Assembly: GCA_037013685.1 (NCBI GenBank)
Contig: CM072887.1
Coordinates: 51,201,154-51,265,153, forward strand
DNA length: 64,000 nucleotides
DNA from: Acridotheres tristis
Taxonomy: Eukaryota > Chordata > Aves > Passeriformes > Sturnidae
Reading direction: 5' to 3'
Position 1 is the first letter of the stretch; every line of letters starts with the position of its first letter. The notes under the pieces were generated by a model. It ran no database searches. It had not been told where the DNA came from and was given only the letters and a program-made list of their open reading frames with translations. The translations under genes were made by a program, and so were the position numbers. Shown in pieces: positions 1 through 13,815 of the stretch.

Positions 1-137
1 TAAATTTAAATTTGAAAGTGAGAGTCAGAAGAGTATGTGATAAATACAAGCCCAGAAAATAACAACTGTTTAACCCTTTTTTTTTAAGCATATACAACTT
101 GATTACAGGGATTAATAACTATTTTGAAGACAGAAGC

Positions 138-157
138 AAATAATAATAATAATAATA
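138..157. repeat. (AAT)n microsatellite
   Basis: About six consecutive AAT triplets, uninterrupted. It is short and otherwise unremarkable. Confidence 0.85.
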
Positions 158-3100
158 TGGTTCAGGAGAACTTCTCTTCTGGCCAGTCTTTCCCTTGCAG
201 ACGTTGTATTTTGCCTGTCTTGTTTCTTGTGCTAAGTGAATGTGACCAAAGAGTATTTGGCAGACAAAGAACTGTAGTGATGGAGACAAACATGTTTTAT
301 GAGATACGTATTTGCATGGTGTGCCTATATCTCAGTGGTGTACTTTCATACAAGGTCTCTTTGGCTAGGTTGTGGTACAGACAGCCTTGAGTGCTCATAC
401 TGAATCACTCCAGCGTCTTCGTGCTGGTCTCAAGTGTATATATCTTGTGTGAGAGAAGACATATCCTTGATACGCAGAATTCCATAGAGTAAACTGACCT
501 TTTTAAAGGACTTTTTCTAAGCCAGGTAGATGGGGATTCAGCATTCTGAATCAGAGCTGGAACAGACCCATCTTTTATTAATATAATGTCTTCTGATTTA
601 CTGCAGGAAGACACTGAAATGATTAAGTGTACCAGGAGTCTGCATAAAATGCCTGGGTGACCTCCGAAGCACTATGATAAATATCAAAGAAAAAATTTTA
701 AACCGGTATGATCAGCTTAAGGAAAATTAAGGCCATATCTCAGTTTGTTGGAAAGTAGGAAGACAGGTAGTGCCTTCAGAGTGGCAGAAGATCTAGGTCA
801 CATCTTTTTCCATATGACCTAAAATGAATGATGTGCTGGGTGGAAATTATCTTTCCACTGGAGTTTGCTTTGCAGTATTTCTCCTTGGTGGTCTTCCCAA
901 AATAAAGCATAGGTAAATAATATAAACAGCTGATTGACCATTCTAAATGATGAATCTTGTCTGTTCTCTTTAGGGGTGCTTACATGTGTACCATCTCCTT
1001 TGTTCTCCTTAGTCCAAGAAAGAAGCAATGCACAGATAAAGATGTTCTGAAAAAAAATAACATCTTCTGATAGAAAGTGTCTTACTAAAATTCCTTTGTA
1101 GGGCTATTGTACCTTTTATTACAAGATCTCAAAGCACTTAAGAAATATTTGCTAACTAAGGCTCACATCTCTCTGCAGAGAAGTGTCATTTGAGCCAAAT
1201 GCAAGCACAGCAGACAAGACACTGAAATTGGCTGGACATATAGTCATTAAAATCCTTGAGGAAATACTTTTGCTCTGTAATCTGTATGTAAAACATTGTT
1301 AATCTCAGGGGGTTCAAGAGGTGATGTGGGGGCAGAGGCTGCCCACAGATTACTCCTATTCAGCCTTTGGGTTTTTTTGTGGGGTGGAGCTGGAGGTGAG
1401 GCTGGCTATTCAACTTGCTCTGCCTGGGCTGTCCTCCAGTCTGCCCTGTCTCACCTAGTGATTCGCTACTGCTGTCCCCAATGATATGGGAAATGTGTGG
1501 ACATTGCCATCAGGTGTGAATGAACCCAGGTGCTACCCCGTTGATGGAGCAGGAGCAACTTAACTCCACTTAGGCCCCAACTTCTGCTGTCCAAGGTAAG
1601 AACCACAGCTTGGAGTAGCTTTGGCCTTTCTTGGTGTTGCAAGGGGCACTGTCCTCAGCCTATGCCTACCCAGCCACTGCAGAACAAGAGGTGGGGAGAG
1701 GCAGGGTGCATGTTTACATGCTGGATGTAGGCAAGTGCATTTGGTGGAAGAAGGGTGATCTCAGTACAAAATGCTGATGAGGGAGGAAGGAAGAGACCCA
1801 GCTATTTAAGTGGTTGAATGTAGGCTGCTGTTCTGGATGCAGAGTGGGTGATTGCTGCAGCACAACTTCAAGAGGCATAGCTCCAACAAGGCAAGTTGAC
1901 CTTAAGAGAAAAAAGATGAGGCCATAGACTGAAGATCTAGCTGTGTGCATGCTGGGTTCAGGACATCCCCAGTCTGCAACAGCTGTTGGAATTACGGACA
2001 TATTTCTGGACAGAAGGAGGTGTACCTGCACTGTGTAGCATATGTGGCATAAATGAAGAATCTCTGGGAAATGTTGAACCTGCTGGGTGTATACTGTGAA
2101 GTTAATCCCAGTGCGAACAGTAGGTGTTTGTGCAGAAGAACCAGGCACTCAGCAGCCTGGACAAGTACCACGAATTCTCACATGCTGCATGAAGACAATT
2201 TCTGGAAAGAGGGAAAAATGAATGTAGGGTAGCTCTAACCTACACAGTGAACATGTAGGTTAGCATGGAGGCTTCCACCCACATGACCTACTTGTGGAAC
2301 AGCTTCTTTTTTGAAACAGCACAGAATCATCCATGCCTGTTTGAGTAGGACGTGTATTTCTGTTGGCTGGAAGAAAGGAAGGTACAGTTGTCAAGCCCAG
2401 ATGGAGGCTTTGAAATATGTATGATAGTGGCAGCTGTGTGTGGGAAGAATAAGTTTAAGTGTGCTGAGGAGGAGGAGGAGGCTTGTTTACTGTGCTACTG
2501 TCTTCTTTGTAGCTGCAGAGTTGAATGAGGAGAGAAATGCGGAATGTGTCTCATGTCCATGGATTATTGTTTCACTGTGCTGGATAATTTTTTTCTCCCA
2601 ATATTCATTATTTGTTTGAAAATTTATAAAGGATCAGTGATTTGCAGTGAAGGAGATTGCAAAGACATATCATCCTTATTTTGACAGTCCTGGATCAAGC
2701 CCTTGATTTCCTGAACTTGGCCCTTCTGCCCAGTTTTCAAGGATCCCACTTGAAAGCTGGGCTGAGGCAGCTGTATGCTTGCTTTGGAGAGGAATGCATT
2801 GTCTTGTCAGCCTTTCTGATCTTGAATTTTGTGTGTGCCCTTCTTATTAGTGTATCTTATAGTCTGTGATTCTGTAAATGGTTAAGCCTATATATGACTG
2901 GCATTTGGGTGTCAGGGCCATGTTTTGTTGCTGCTGTAGTCACTGGTTGGCAGTGATGCTCAGGGGTGGCTGCAGGTGATACCTGGCTGAAGGCAGTGGT
3001 GTCATTCACCCTCTTCCTCATGGGGAAACGGGTGGTCAGAGACAGATTGCTGAGGCCTCCCAGCCAAGCCCTGCCTACGGGCAGTATGCTGCTTGGTTCC

Positions 3101-5480
3101 TGGGGTTCCTAGGGTGCCTTCCTCTCTCCCTACTTGGAAAGGGGACCTGTGGTGCTGACCTGAGGCAGCCCATGAGGATATTCAGCTCTCATAGCTATGG
3201 AGTGCACCCCCTCTTTTCAGGACAAAAGGCAATGCCAACCCTAGCCAAAAGGTTTAGTGATTTGTAAGAGACTATATGTATATGTACTTAAAATTATAAA
3301 AGAGAGGAGGATGTGCCATACACAACAAAAAGTATTGCATTTATGTAGTGAAGCAGATAGCGTCAAGTTAATTCACAAGCTCCTTTGGATTTTATGTTTT
3401 CTTAAGGTTTTTGCTTACAGCTTTCAGTCATCTCATTAATTAACGCTTTTCTGTGGGGAGAATAAGGGTTCATGTTTTTTTCTTTTTCTCACAAGAATGT
3501 TTTCTAAGCATATTTTATTATGTATACATTTTTTGCATTCCCATCCCAGAGCTTGAAATCAGTATCTTCTGAATAATTCCCTAGTATCTCTTTGAGCTAT
3601 GTGGCCTAAACAGCTCTTTGACTTAAATGATCTAAAAAGAAAGTCTGAAGATCTACTGTTTTCTGTTAGAAAAATATCAAGAAGGCATGAACACTAATAA
3701 CTTCTAGAATCAGAATCTGTTTTACTGTCAAATGTTTTACTTTGTGCTAGTGGTTGGTTTGTCCTGTGCTGTCCCAAGAGCCTTTGCTCGTACGCTCAGA
3801 TAAGGTGTATCTGCCTCTTCAGAATGCCAGTTAACATAGTGGATGGCTTCCAGATGCACCTGATCTTGAGAGTGGCTGCCATTTAAATCTGTAATCATAT
3901 GACAGTGACTTCTGGATTTTTATCTGTTGAATGTCTACATCTTAAGTCATTAATCTGATTTGAGCTTTAAGCTTACAGCTATCAGGCTTCTATTATAAAC
4001 ATCCTTCCTTCCCTCTTCATTTTCTTGTGGGTCTGTGAACAAACTGTGCTTCAGACCTTTGCCATTCATGAGGTATGTCCAAGCATTCTATAAAGAATCA
4101 CAGCCAAAAAAGGAAGTGATATTGGTATTTATTTGTTGGTATGACTTTTCCACAGCTTTACTTTTCTCACCTCAACTGTGATGTGGACAACAGTGTAAAG
4201 AGCCAAAGTTAGAGGTCATCAAATGTTTCATATGGCCAGTTCTCAGAAAATTGCATAGGTCTCTAAAATCCAGTTTTCTTGAAGTAATGAAAGGCACTGA
4301 ATTGATCAAAGTGTAGAACCATCAAAAAGTGAAATTTACAAGTGTTTGTGTTGGACAAACACAACATCTTCACAACACTTCAAACAGAAGATGTTGCTGC
4401 AAATGGAGTGTGAAAAAATTATCTGCTTAATTAGTAGTACAGTCATGGCAGCAAAAGAATTTTAGGTGTTTATATTCTATTAATCATAGTCCTGATTTGC
4501 TTCTAACAATTTTACTTTGAAAATCAGGCTCGTTTTATTATTGTTCTGCTCTTTTCCAAATGAGGATATAACTGTTTTACTGCTTGAGTTTCTATGCGTT
4601 CTTCCTCCAGTTTTAAGGCCTCTGGCTTGCACCTTGTGTTTCCATTTACATCTTAGCAATACAAGTCCACATCATTATCATCTGATAGTGCTCTCATCTT
4701 GTCTTCACTTTGTATGTATACGTAGAGGAGATTGAAAGTTCAAGACATAGCCTTTATCCAGGCTTGGTCTAATTTTCTTTCTTCCATGAAACAGATACCG
4801 TTTAGAAATTCCTGTTTAATCTGGTAAACAGGCAAGCTGAAGCACTCATTTAAATCTTTGCACTCCTTGTCAAGGTCTGTAACTGAAAATATTTTTTTTA
4901 AATGATAGAATTATCATATGGGCATTGCTTTATCAGCAAGAGACAGATGTAAGTGGTGTTTATATAGAAGTCTGCATGTCTGTATTTAAGTATGAGCATT
5001 CAAAAGATGTCTATAGGAGAGGGAGATAATCAAATCCTGAAGAATTTCTGCCAACTGACTTCTGTCAAGGTCAAAAGGATTATTTAATGAGTCTTGTTCA
5101 GTCAAGAGTTTTGACTGTGTTCTTCCAGAATGTCATGAGCTTTAAGATGTCATCACAGGGAGTAAATTCTCTGGGCTTCAGTTTATCTGTAAAATTGACA
5201 ATAAAAGTAGCTATTGTTACTTCCCTGGATGATGTCTTCAGGTAAAATATGATTTTCCACTGCTTTGTACCTTGAGCTGTGAATTCTAGTAGGTTTCCTT
5301 TCCAGTTTCTTTTAATGTCCTACCTGTAAATGTTAAACAATTGTAGACACTTCTGAATTACTAGATGCATTTTTTTTTACAGTTTCTTAATATATATTAA
5401 TAATACAGTGTTTTAAAGCTACATTAGAGAATATTTGTTGCCTTAGTATGTAGGATATTTTATCAAATGTTATTAACATT

Positions 5481-5509
5481 AAAAAAAAAAAAAAAGAAAG
5501 AAAAATAAA
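5481..5509. repeat. A-rich tract
   Basis: Fifteen As are followed by GAAAGAAAAATAAA. It could be the tail of a retrotransposed sequence on the plus strand, but the DNA upstream matches no gene I recognise. Confidence 0.6.
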
Positions 5510-5695
5510 CCAGCAGCCTAATTTTACCTGGCAGTGTGTAGAGGAATCGGTTATGGCCCTTCAGTGCAGCTTATCTGAAAGTCCTTCATGTAGACTTTTT
5601 CTATACCTTCATGAGCCAAATGCTTAGAAAAATAATTTTTTTTCAGAAACTTTGCTGCGGTTAAAGTTCAGTAACCACCAGCAGTAGGAGAGTAC

Positions 5696-6271
5696 TGTCA
5701 TGATTTAACCCTGGCGAGCAACAGAGTACCACGCAGCCCTCGCTCATTACCCTGTGATGGGATGGGGGTGAGAATCAGGAGAGTAAAAGTGAGGAAACCT
5801 GTGGGCTGAGATTAAGGCAGTTCAATAGGAAAAGCAAAAGCGATGCACACAAGCAAAGCGAAACAAAGAGTTTGTTTGCCACTTTGCCTGGTCAGGCAGG
5901 TGTTCAGCCATCTTCAGGAAAGCCGGGCTCCATCACACATCACAGTTACTTGGGAAGACAGATGTCATCACTCCAAACATCCCCATCTTCTTTCTTTTTC
6001 CCTCTGCTTTATATAAGGAACATGATACCATATGCTACGGAATATCCCTTTTGTGTCTTGGGATCAGCTGTCCTGGCTGTGTCTCCTCCCAACTTCTTGT
6101 TTACCCCCAGCTTCTTCACTGGTGGGGCAGCGTGAGAGGCAGAAAAAGCCTGGACTTGCTGCAGGCACTGCTCAGCAATAATTTAAACATCTATTTTCAA
6201 CACTTTTCAGTACTAATCTAAAACATAGTCCCATATTAGCTACTGTGAAGGAAAATTACTTTATCCAGTCA
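5696..6271 (-). mobile_element. Solo LTR of an avian endogenous retrovirus, antisense to AIG1
   Basis: This is a block of about 576 bp starting TGTCATGATTTAACCC and ending near TTATCCAGTCA. It strongly resembles a common avian ERV LTR that I recognise from memory. Read on the minus strand it has LTR order: a TATA-like ATATAAAGC near 6010, then the decayed position of a TATTAAA-type poly(A) signal near 5820-5830, then a C/T-rich U5-like end closing in CATGACA. No internal retroviral sequence adjoins it, so it is a solo LTR from recombination between two LTRs. The flanks (AGTAC before, TATAC after) are at best an imperfect 5-bp target duplication. The boundary near 6271 is uncertain by a few bases. 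The family name cannot be fixed without a library search. ERVL-type is my best guess. Confidence 0.82.
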
Positions 6272-7916
6272 TATACAGCGCAACTAGGAAGCTCAGAGGA
6301 CACTGCATGCATGGGAAATCTATTCAGGGTGTACTGCAGGGCCAAATAAAGGAGAAAGACACCCCTGCCAAACAGGACATGTAATGAGAATGGTTAAATC
6401 TTGTTTGTGGAGTATATGTAGGCTATACAGAACTGAACTTATTGTAAGGGGAAAGGTAGCAACAACTGAATTCAACTCTTTTAGCTGAATTTATCTCTGC
6501 AGGCTGAAATAAATGTAATTATGGTGCCCTAAACCGGCATTAAGGTTCAAAGTTCTAGGTCGGGTTTTCAGGGCCAATGGTGAGGAATGGCAGACTCCTT
6601 CTGAGGAGTGGACATGTCCAAGGTATTAAACTGGAAGACTCCAATAGCCCAAGACAAACTGAAGTTTTTGGTTCAGTTGTTACCAGCAACAGAGAAAATA
6701 ACTTACGTCTGTAAGTTACGTCTGTATCTTGCCTCTTACATTTTAACTGATAGAAGACTCAACTAAGTGAAAAGAGAATTTCATCCTAGTTTGTTATTGT
6801 CTTGTCTATATTGCACACAGATATGAGCAGCCACCTACGGGAATTCAAATCCTTGAATTATTCTCCCAGTTGATAAGCCCTTTTATAACATACCTTTAGC
6901 TGTTGGAAAGACTACCTGCAAAACTTTAATAGACTTTTACAAGAAATTACATTAGTGCTGCATTTCATATGCAACTTGCCTGGCTGATACTGAAGTGGTA
7001 ATTTTTTTACCAACATTGTGCATCTTGGTTAAAAGCTGAATTGGTCTTAGTTTGCTGCTAACACTAGCAAGGTGGATCCAGGGAAAAATTCCATAATGAG
7101 GACCTCACCAAAGGATGGATAGTATCCCTTTAATGTGAACCAGAAGTTTGACATGGTATGAGTAAGAATTCTTTGTTTGATTGAAAAACAGTGGACTGTA
7201 AAATTACATAGGAATGACAAAGCTATTTGTTTCAATGTCTTTCCATTTCATGGAGATAGATACAGATTTTGAACAGGCACTAAACATTTAAAAGGCAGTT
7301 CTGGTATGTAAGTGTGTATGTAAAAACTTCCTGATCTGTTTAGACAGAAAACGGCAATGAAAGAATCAGTAAGGTACGTGCCTAAACGTGCACAGATAAC
7401 TCTTCTTTATTCTAATGAGTGAGTTGAACCTGTCAAGTGCAGATGTTGCAATCACAGAATGATTTCTAGATTTACATGGGTGACAACTTGGATAGGTTTT
7501 GAATTTTTTTGGTTGGTTTCTATATAAGCATATAAAATAGCAACCAAGTGCTACTGAGTACCTATTAGTTAGTGACAGTCTAGTATACAATTTTACACTC
7601 AAATCTTCAGTTGGTCTTTGTCCCCTGACTCCTTTTTTTACACTCTGAGTAACATGTTTGAAGTGTTAGCAGCAGGAAGACACACAAGACCAAGTACTAC
7701 TGAAGCAGTGTCTATTCACCAGAGTCCTCATGTGAAGCTTAAATCTGTAATGACCATAAGAAAAGTCCTTTAGTAAATCTTGAAAATAGTTCAGAAGTGT
7801 TTAAAATTTTGTGATCAGCTGGAGTCATTCAAGAGATACGTGAATTTCACAAACAGTGAAGAGATTTCATAATCTTTGATGCAACTAATCACCTTCCTTA
7901 CATGAAGCCCCAGACA
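6272..7916 (+). other. AIG1: AIG1 intron 1, between solo LTR and CR1; no gene seen
   Basis: This is ordinary intronic DNA. One small direct duplication, TTACGTCTGTA repeated twice, lies near 6703-6726. The short ORFs match no family I know. Confidence 0.7.
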
Positions 7917-8110
7917 ATGTAATCATAGGATCACTCAAGTTGGAAGTAAGCCATGAGGTCATCTAGTCCAATCCCTTAGTCAGATCATGCTGAACGCTGA
8001 CCTAGGTTTCGTAGGACTTTGTCCACCTGAATTCTGACTGATAAATTGGAAACCTCCTCTCTTCTACAGTTACACATCCATCTCTTTCTGTTGTGTTGTG
8101 CAGAACTGCT
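7917..8110 (-). mobile_element. CR1 LINE 3'-end fragment, antisense, diverged
   Basis: It begins with an ATCATAGGATCACTCAAGTT block followed by GGTCATCTAGTCCAATCCC, the reverse complement of a CR1 3' end. It continues with a GGACTTTGTCCACCTGA-like segment typical of the next 100 bp of CR1 3' sequence. The fragment then fades, as expected for a severely 5'-truncated copy. Divergence looks substantial, so this is an old insertion. The far end is approximate. Confidence 0.88.
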
Positions 8111-11100
8111 CAATCACATTGTCTGCTAAGAATCTCACTGGTGATAATCCTGTTTGCTGGATATGTGAGAGTGTAACACACTTGTAATCCATCATGTATC
8201 CCAGTACAGTGTATTTTCAGATACTTTTATAAGCATGTACTACACATCCAGATTTTTCAGTAGTTCTTGTTAAATATAGATGGAGACTGTGCTATTGAAG
8301 ATGTTAACAGGAACCACACCACAAAACTATTTAGAGGTAACGGGTAAGGACCAGAATTGGAGTTTCCTTTGGTATTAATTGTTTTTTTGACAGCACTGCT
8401 CTCCTCTGCAGATGCAGAGAAAATATTTCTTGTTATTCATTAGGTTAGTTCAGTAACTATTTCATTCACACAGAATGAAGAGAAATCAATTCAGTGAGAA
8501 ACCAGCTGAGAGTTAGAAAGTAGGAAAACTGGTTTTCCTCCTACTCACCTGCGAATAACAATGAGCTGTGGGAGGATAATATCTGTTACCTCTAAAATCT
8601 TGTAGAGCATAGTGAAAAGAAACTCTAAATCTGGTTTTACTTAATACAGAAAACATACCATTTCTTTAGTATGTAATTTAAATACATAATGTGCTGTTTT
8701 AAGCTTTTCTTCACATTTGCAACACATCTAAAGATAATTTGTTTAGTTCAGAACTGTTCAGAATTCTGCTTGGAGATATTTTAGCATATTCCAACCTATC
8801 ACCGGTCATGATACTTATCTAAGAGAAATAAAATAAATGCATCATTTTAGTCACAGTTTTCTAGTATAATAAAAGTATAGCAAAAACCAAGATTTCATAT
8901 TTTAGGGGAAGTGTTTGCCATTTTGTTACTTGGTTTTGGCCCTTACAAGTCTGGTTACTTTCCTGAACTCTGGAGTCCTTTTTTTTCTGCCTGTGGTTGA
9001 CTAGGCAGTTGCGTTCAGTGTGACGTTTTGGTAATGCTCACATGGCATCAATGCCTTAGGCCTTATTTCACTGCAGTTTTCTTCACCAGAAGCTTCATCG
9101 AAAAATGGCAAGTTGTGCAAAACGCAGCAGTCTGCTTACTAAGTATATCTTACCACAAGGAAATTGGATATTTTTTGTTTGTTTTGTCCAGCTACACTGG
9201 TGTTTGCTGTATTTTTTTCAAGCTGAATTTAAAGCACTGGTTTGGGTTACAAAACAGTAAATTGCTGTGGATTTGTCTGCTTTGCTCTTGGTTGCTCCTC
9301 CTGTGCTATTATGTAACAGTGAAGTTAACAGATGTACTATTTTGCCTTCTTATGAAATAGCCACTGATAGGGAACATCTCTGTTATAAATCTTACTCCTC
9401 TGTTTTGATCTTAATAAATACAATGACCTGTGAAAAAATTATGTATGAAAAATCTCTTTTATTAGTTCTACAAAAAGATCACCATTAATAAGAGTAAAGA
9501 AATTAAAATCAGGGAAGCAGACTTCATTGTTTTTGAGATTTTATTAAAGATAGTAATTTATTGGTCTCGGCTTCATGATTTTCTGTTAGTTTTAAAAAAA
9601 TCAATGCTTGATAGAAATATTACAATATATGGACAGTTTATGCTGCTGAATAATGTGCAGTGATACTATTTAGGCTGGTTTATGACAGTTCCATGTAAAT
9701 CACCCTTTCCATATGACATTTAGAATCATTTAAATAAGAAATGGATAAGAAATTAACAGGCCATCTCTTTGATCAGTTTCAAGTTTCTTCAAAAGATGAT
9801 AATGGTGTGATAATACCAAAGAGAAAGTCCTATCTGAAGCTGGCTGTCTCTGTATTTAGCAGCAAAAGAATTTCTAATTGACTGCTACTAAGGGAAAGCA
9901 AACCTTGAACGGTACATGAGCTCCTTTCAGATTCCTTCTCTGATTTGAATTGTTTAGAGAGGCAAGAGTCCCTCTAATACTTTCTCCATCTTCAGTTTGA
10001 AAACCTGGGAAGTAATAATGACAAAAAACAAAATAATGGTTGGGAAATGTCTGTAGATAAGCAATTATAATGCTGTTGTAATACTGCGATATGTAGATTG
10101 ATTAAATTTTTAAAGCTAAATACATTTAAAATATGGACATCATGATACCATAGTTATCCTTTTACCATAGAAGGTCAATAAACACTTGGTTAAAATATGG
10201 CCACTTCTGCTGCAGACTTTTTGTGCTTATTTTTCAAATTGACTGTGGATTAACATGCTGACCTTGGCATTGATACAGGTGTTGTAATTATAGACCGGAA
10301 ATTCCTGAAGTAGTATATTAGCATATACTAGTATATTCATTATAATACTACTTTATTGCAATACTGTATCATATTTTGCTTTTAGATGAAGTACATGTTT
10401 TGACTATGTTCATAGCTGGATAAACCCTTCTTGAACAAAAAACCCTTTTCAGGGAAGCACAATGTATTTTTACTTCACTGCATGTATGCAAGTTGATGAT
10501 TGGATGTCAAGCATTTTATGAATCAAACCAGTATTTAAATTGTATTTTCCTTTGAAAGATAATACAATTTCCTGTAAAGGCAAACTGTGGTAATCTAACT
10601 TGGAGTCAATGTGCATTTTCTAGGTTATTGTTTTGTTTCAGTGTTTTCCACTCAAAAGAAAATGTTTGCCTACCTGTATAATTTGCCATACTTACAGGTG
10701 TTATTACCTTTGTTTTTTAGTTATCTATTTTGGATACAAGCAATGCCTGAAGTGAGTCAAATAAAATTTCATGGTTCTCATAACAATTGTCACTGTATTG
10801 TAACTGCTACTACACTAAGGACTCAGTTCTTTGAAATGTAATAGTAATTTTGATTGCACTGTGGCTGCACATGCGCTCCCTAAACACATAAGGAAAACAA
10901 TTTATCAGAGCACTAGTTCCAGCAGAGTAAGTTAACACACATCTGTGTGGATACTGTTGCAGATCACTGCTGAGTATTATCCCATTAGACTGAAGGTCAT
11001 CAGTTAGGTTTTCTGGTATTACTCTTCCTGAGTTGGCATCAGAGCTAGTAACCAATAATTGCAGGTAACCAACAGAAGGAGTAAGAAATACAATTTGTAT

Positions 11101-13230
11101 GATCCATATAGTCATTTCACAGTTGTGTACTTTTAAACACCTTCTTGAAGTAGATAGAAGACATTGCCTGAGCTGTAATGGAGTGGACTTTTGCAGTCAA
11201 TAGGCTAGGCAGCCAGCCAGTTTGTAATTCAGCGAGACACAATGCATTATCTGTTTTGACAGTCTTCATGGCTAAATAGTCTGGCTCTTTTAATATCTAA
11301 CTGTGTTTATAAATAGAAATGAAGAAGTAAAATGGCTGATCTTGACAGCAAACTTTGGATATGGCCAGAGTTCACACATGCTTCTTCCCTTCAGTGGAGT
11401 GGGAAGAACAAACTAAACTGAGTTAACTGGAACTTGAAAAACATCTCCAGCATGTGTTTTCCTTGAGGTTTTCAGTAATGCATGAAGAAATGTGATATTT
11501 ATGAGTTCTGCAGTGAGACTTGTAAAATATATTGGTTTTTGCACCAAGAAAACAATTATTTTAATGGCAAAATAATTCACAAGAGCATTCACAAAGAGCT
11601 GTACTTAGAACAGTGGCTGTCCATTTTGCATATTGTGTGAAGAAGAATGGGACAGGAAGAAGTAGTCCTTGTTTCTGATTCCTCTTTCTTGCTCCAGATA
11701 AAGTATGTTAGCAGATAGTTTTCATGGTGAAATACAGGCAGAAGGCTGGAACCTCAGTTTAAGTTCCAAAGACATCTGTGGGCTCTCTCCTATGCTAGCA
11801 CAACTTATCAGGAAAGGTGGGCATAATACTCTTTGATATTGTCAGTAATACACATCTTCTTGAAGACAGGAATTATTCTTTAAGTTCAATTTGGGTTGAA
11901 ATGTGTGTAGAAGTTGCATCTGTTAGCAAGTAATATACTCTCTGCTACTGCATAAAAGTTGATACCAAGAATTTGTCTTTTCCGTCCATCATGGGTTACA
12001 GTAAGCAGTCCCAAAAGTTAAATGCTGGACTCTTAAAGCCCTTCTTGGGCTTCAAGCTGTGAGCACTCAGCTCACACAAGAAGTTGACTGAGGTCACTTA
12101 AATTCTGCATGTATTTGCCTTGCAGGAGAGGTTGGGATTCCAGACATGCTTCTTTGTCTTACTATATCCACTTCATTTTTGATTTAATTTCATCTCACTT
12201 TATGGTCTGCTCCTTGGAAATTAGTGCTGTGTTAGAGCTGTGGTTTCCCCTTCAGCCAGGTATCTAAAAACCCTGTGCAGTGTTGCACCTGAAGCTCCTG
12301 GTACATGCAGGCATAATCCAAACCCAGCTTTCCTGAACAGAACAGGCTCTTGTGGTGGTGCTCAAAGTCCAGGTGGACTCAGCTCAGCTCTGCATTGAGT
12401 AGTTGGCTTGATTTCATGGCACGAGGGTCGAAGGGTCCAATCACGGCATGTCCTGTAAAATTTGTTAAAGGTCTCTGAGTCAGGATTGTTGCCTGATTCA
12501 AAGCTAGAGGTTGAAGGTAACCCAGTCTCGCTGTTAGTCAGAACTGAATTTCTCAAGATAGGCATTCTGATAGGGGCTGCTCAGCAGCACTGCTCTGGGA
12601 CTCCAGTGTCAAGTTTCTTGTTGAGTGTGGTTACAGGTGGTCTGGACTGGAGAGGTTCTTGTTCTTGCAGAGGTGCTGCAATGGGCCACTGCCATATTAT
12701 AAACAAATGGGCATCACCTAGAAACCTCCAGCGTTTATAAACGTTATCTGGGTAACCAGCTCTTTTTTTATATTGTGAAGAACAGGGCAGAATACTGGAA
12801 AGTATTTGCCAAGTGTTTTAGGAAAAGAGTATGTATTCTGCAGGTCAGAGGTACCTTATATAAAATCAGAGTGACATGAGATAAATTTACTTGGACCGAT
12901 GTTCTTACACTCAAGGACAATGTTTTAAATCTGTGTGGCATTTCACTGTGGCCAGTTTATGTGGTGATGGACTCATTTTCTTAAGAGATTGTTCTGGTTC
13001 ATGTTACACAAACATTGATTTACGTGTTAGCTAAAAATCTTGTGTTGCTGTTGTCGCTGTTGTGACAGTAAGGCCAGCTGATGATATGAGTCGCCATCAC
13101 AAGTATCCTTGTAGAAGCACTTTCAGCTCGTTTGGATGAGAACCCCCAACCTCTGATTTGCTCAAGCTGGCCTGCAGCCCTTGTCAACGCTCCAGCGTAT
13201 GCATGACAAGTTTCTAGTTAAAATCATGTC
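8111..13230 (+). other. AIG1: AIG1 intron 1, middle part; no gene seen
   Basis: About 5 kb of intronic DNA without a recognisable exon or repeat. Composition is AT-rich up to about 12200 and more balanced from there. Predicted ORFs are at most about 110 codons and show no domain features. Confidence 0.65.
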
Positions 13231-13815
13231 ATCTGTGTGCAAAAAGTTGTCTGGTTCAATGATATGCATATCTCAATAGATAAAGAGTGCCCATTAGTTC
13301 ACCATTTACTTCATATGAGCAAAAGCAGGATCCGCCTGGGTTGTTCCCAGGGCTGCTGGGAACTCCCTGCCTCCCCAGTCCCTGACATGCAGTTTATTAT
13401 CTTGTTATCATGGACTGGGACTGCCTGCGGAGTTCTTTTATCGATTCCTCAGACCTCTGGTGGAGCTGGGACTGCCCGGGGCGGGTTCCAGTAGCTATCC
13501 ATCAATTATCTCATCTGTACAGAAACTAGCTGGGGAGTTCCCAGGACTGCCCAGGGAGTTCCTCTGGGTGACTCGGCACACCCAGCATGTGCAGGGGCAC
13601 AGCCCTTGTCCCCAGCTGCATTACAATTACAGCTACTTTGTTAATTCGGAGTGCATGTGCATGTACCCACCTGGTGCATGGAGGCAGGAGTGCTGGGAGG
13701 ACCAAGAGGTTTTGCAGAGGCCAGTTGATGCTTGGCATTTCCTGGTATGTCCTGCTTGACTGACTAGTTGGCTGTGTTCTTTGCTGGGCACAGATGCCTT
13801 TTTTTTTTTTTCATG
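13231..13815. other. Unidentified GC-rich block with internal near-repeats
   Basis: This stretch is clearly more GC-rich than its flanks. It contains several related words: GGGACTGCCTGCGGAGTTC near 13417, GGGACTGCCCGGGGCGGG near 13467, and GGGGAGTTCCCAGGACTGCC near 13532 followed closely by AGGGAGTTCCTCTGG. It ends at a poly(T) run (13799-13812). The internal repetition and abrupt compositional edges would fit an old LTR or non-autonomous repeat. I cannot assign a family, and no long ORF or splice pair supports an exon. Confidence 0.4.

Larger units (their letters stand above)
1..5695 (+). other. AIG1: AIG1 intron 1, first part; no gene seen
   Basis: This is intronic DNA with only short chance ORFs. 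It holds an AAT triplet run near 138-157, a five-copy GAG run near 2465-2480 and an A-rich tract at 5481-5509. Two mildly GC-rich patches (about 1300-1480 and 2900-3200) have no recognisable coding or repeat content. I saw no exon 1, CpG island or promoter, so the transcription start lies upstream. Confidence 0.7.

Noticed and set aside
5481..5509. A-rich tail that might mark a processed pseudogene
   Set aside because: The sequence upstream matches no gene I recognise and no target duplication is visible.
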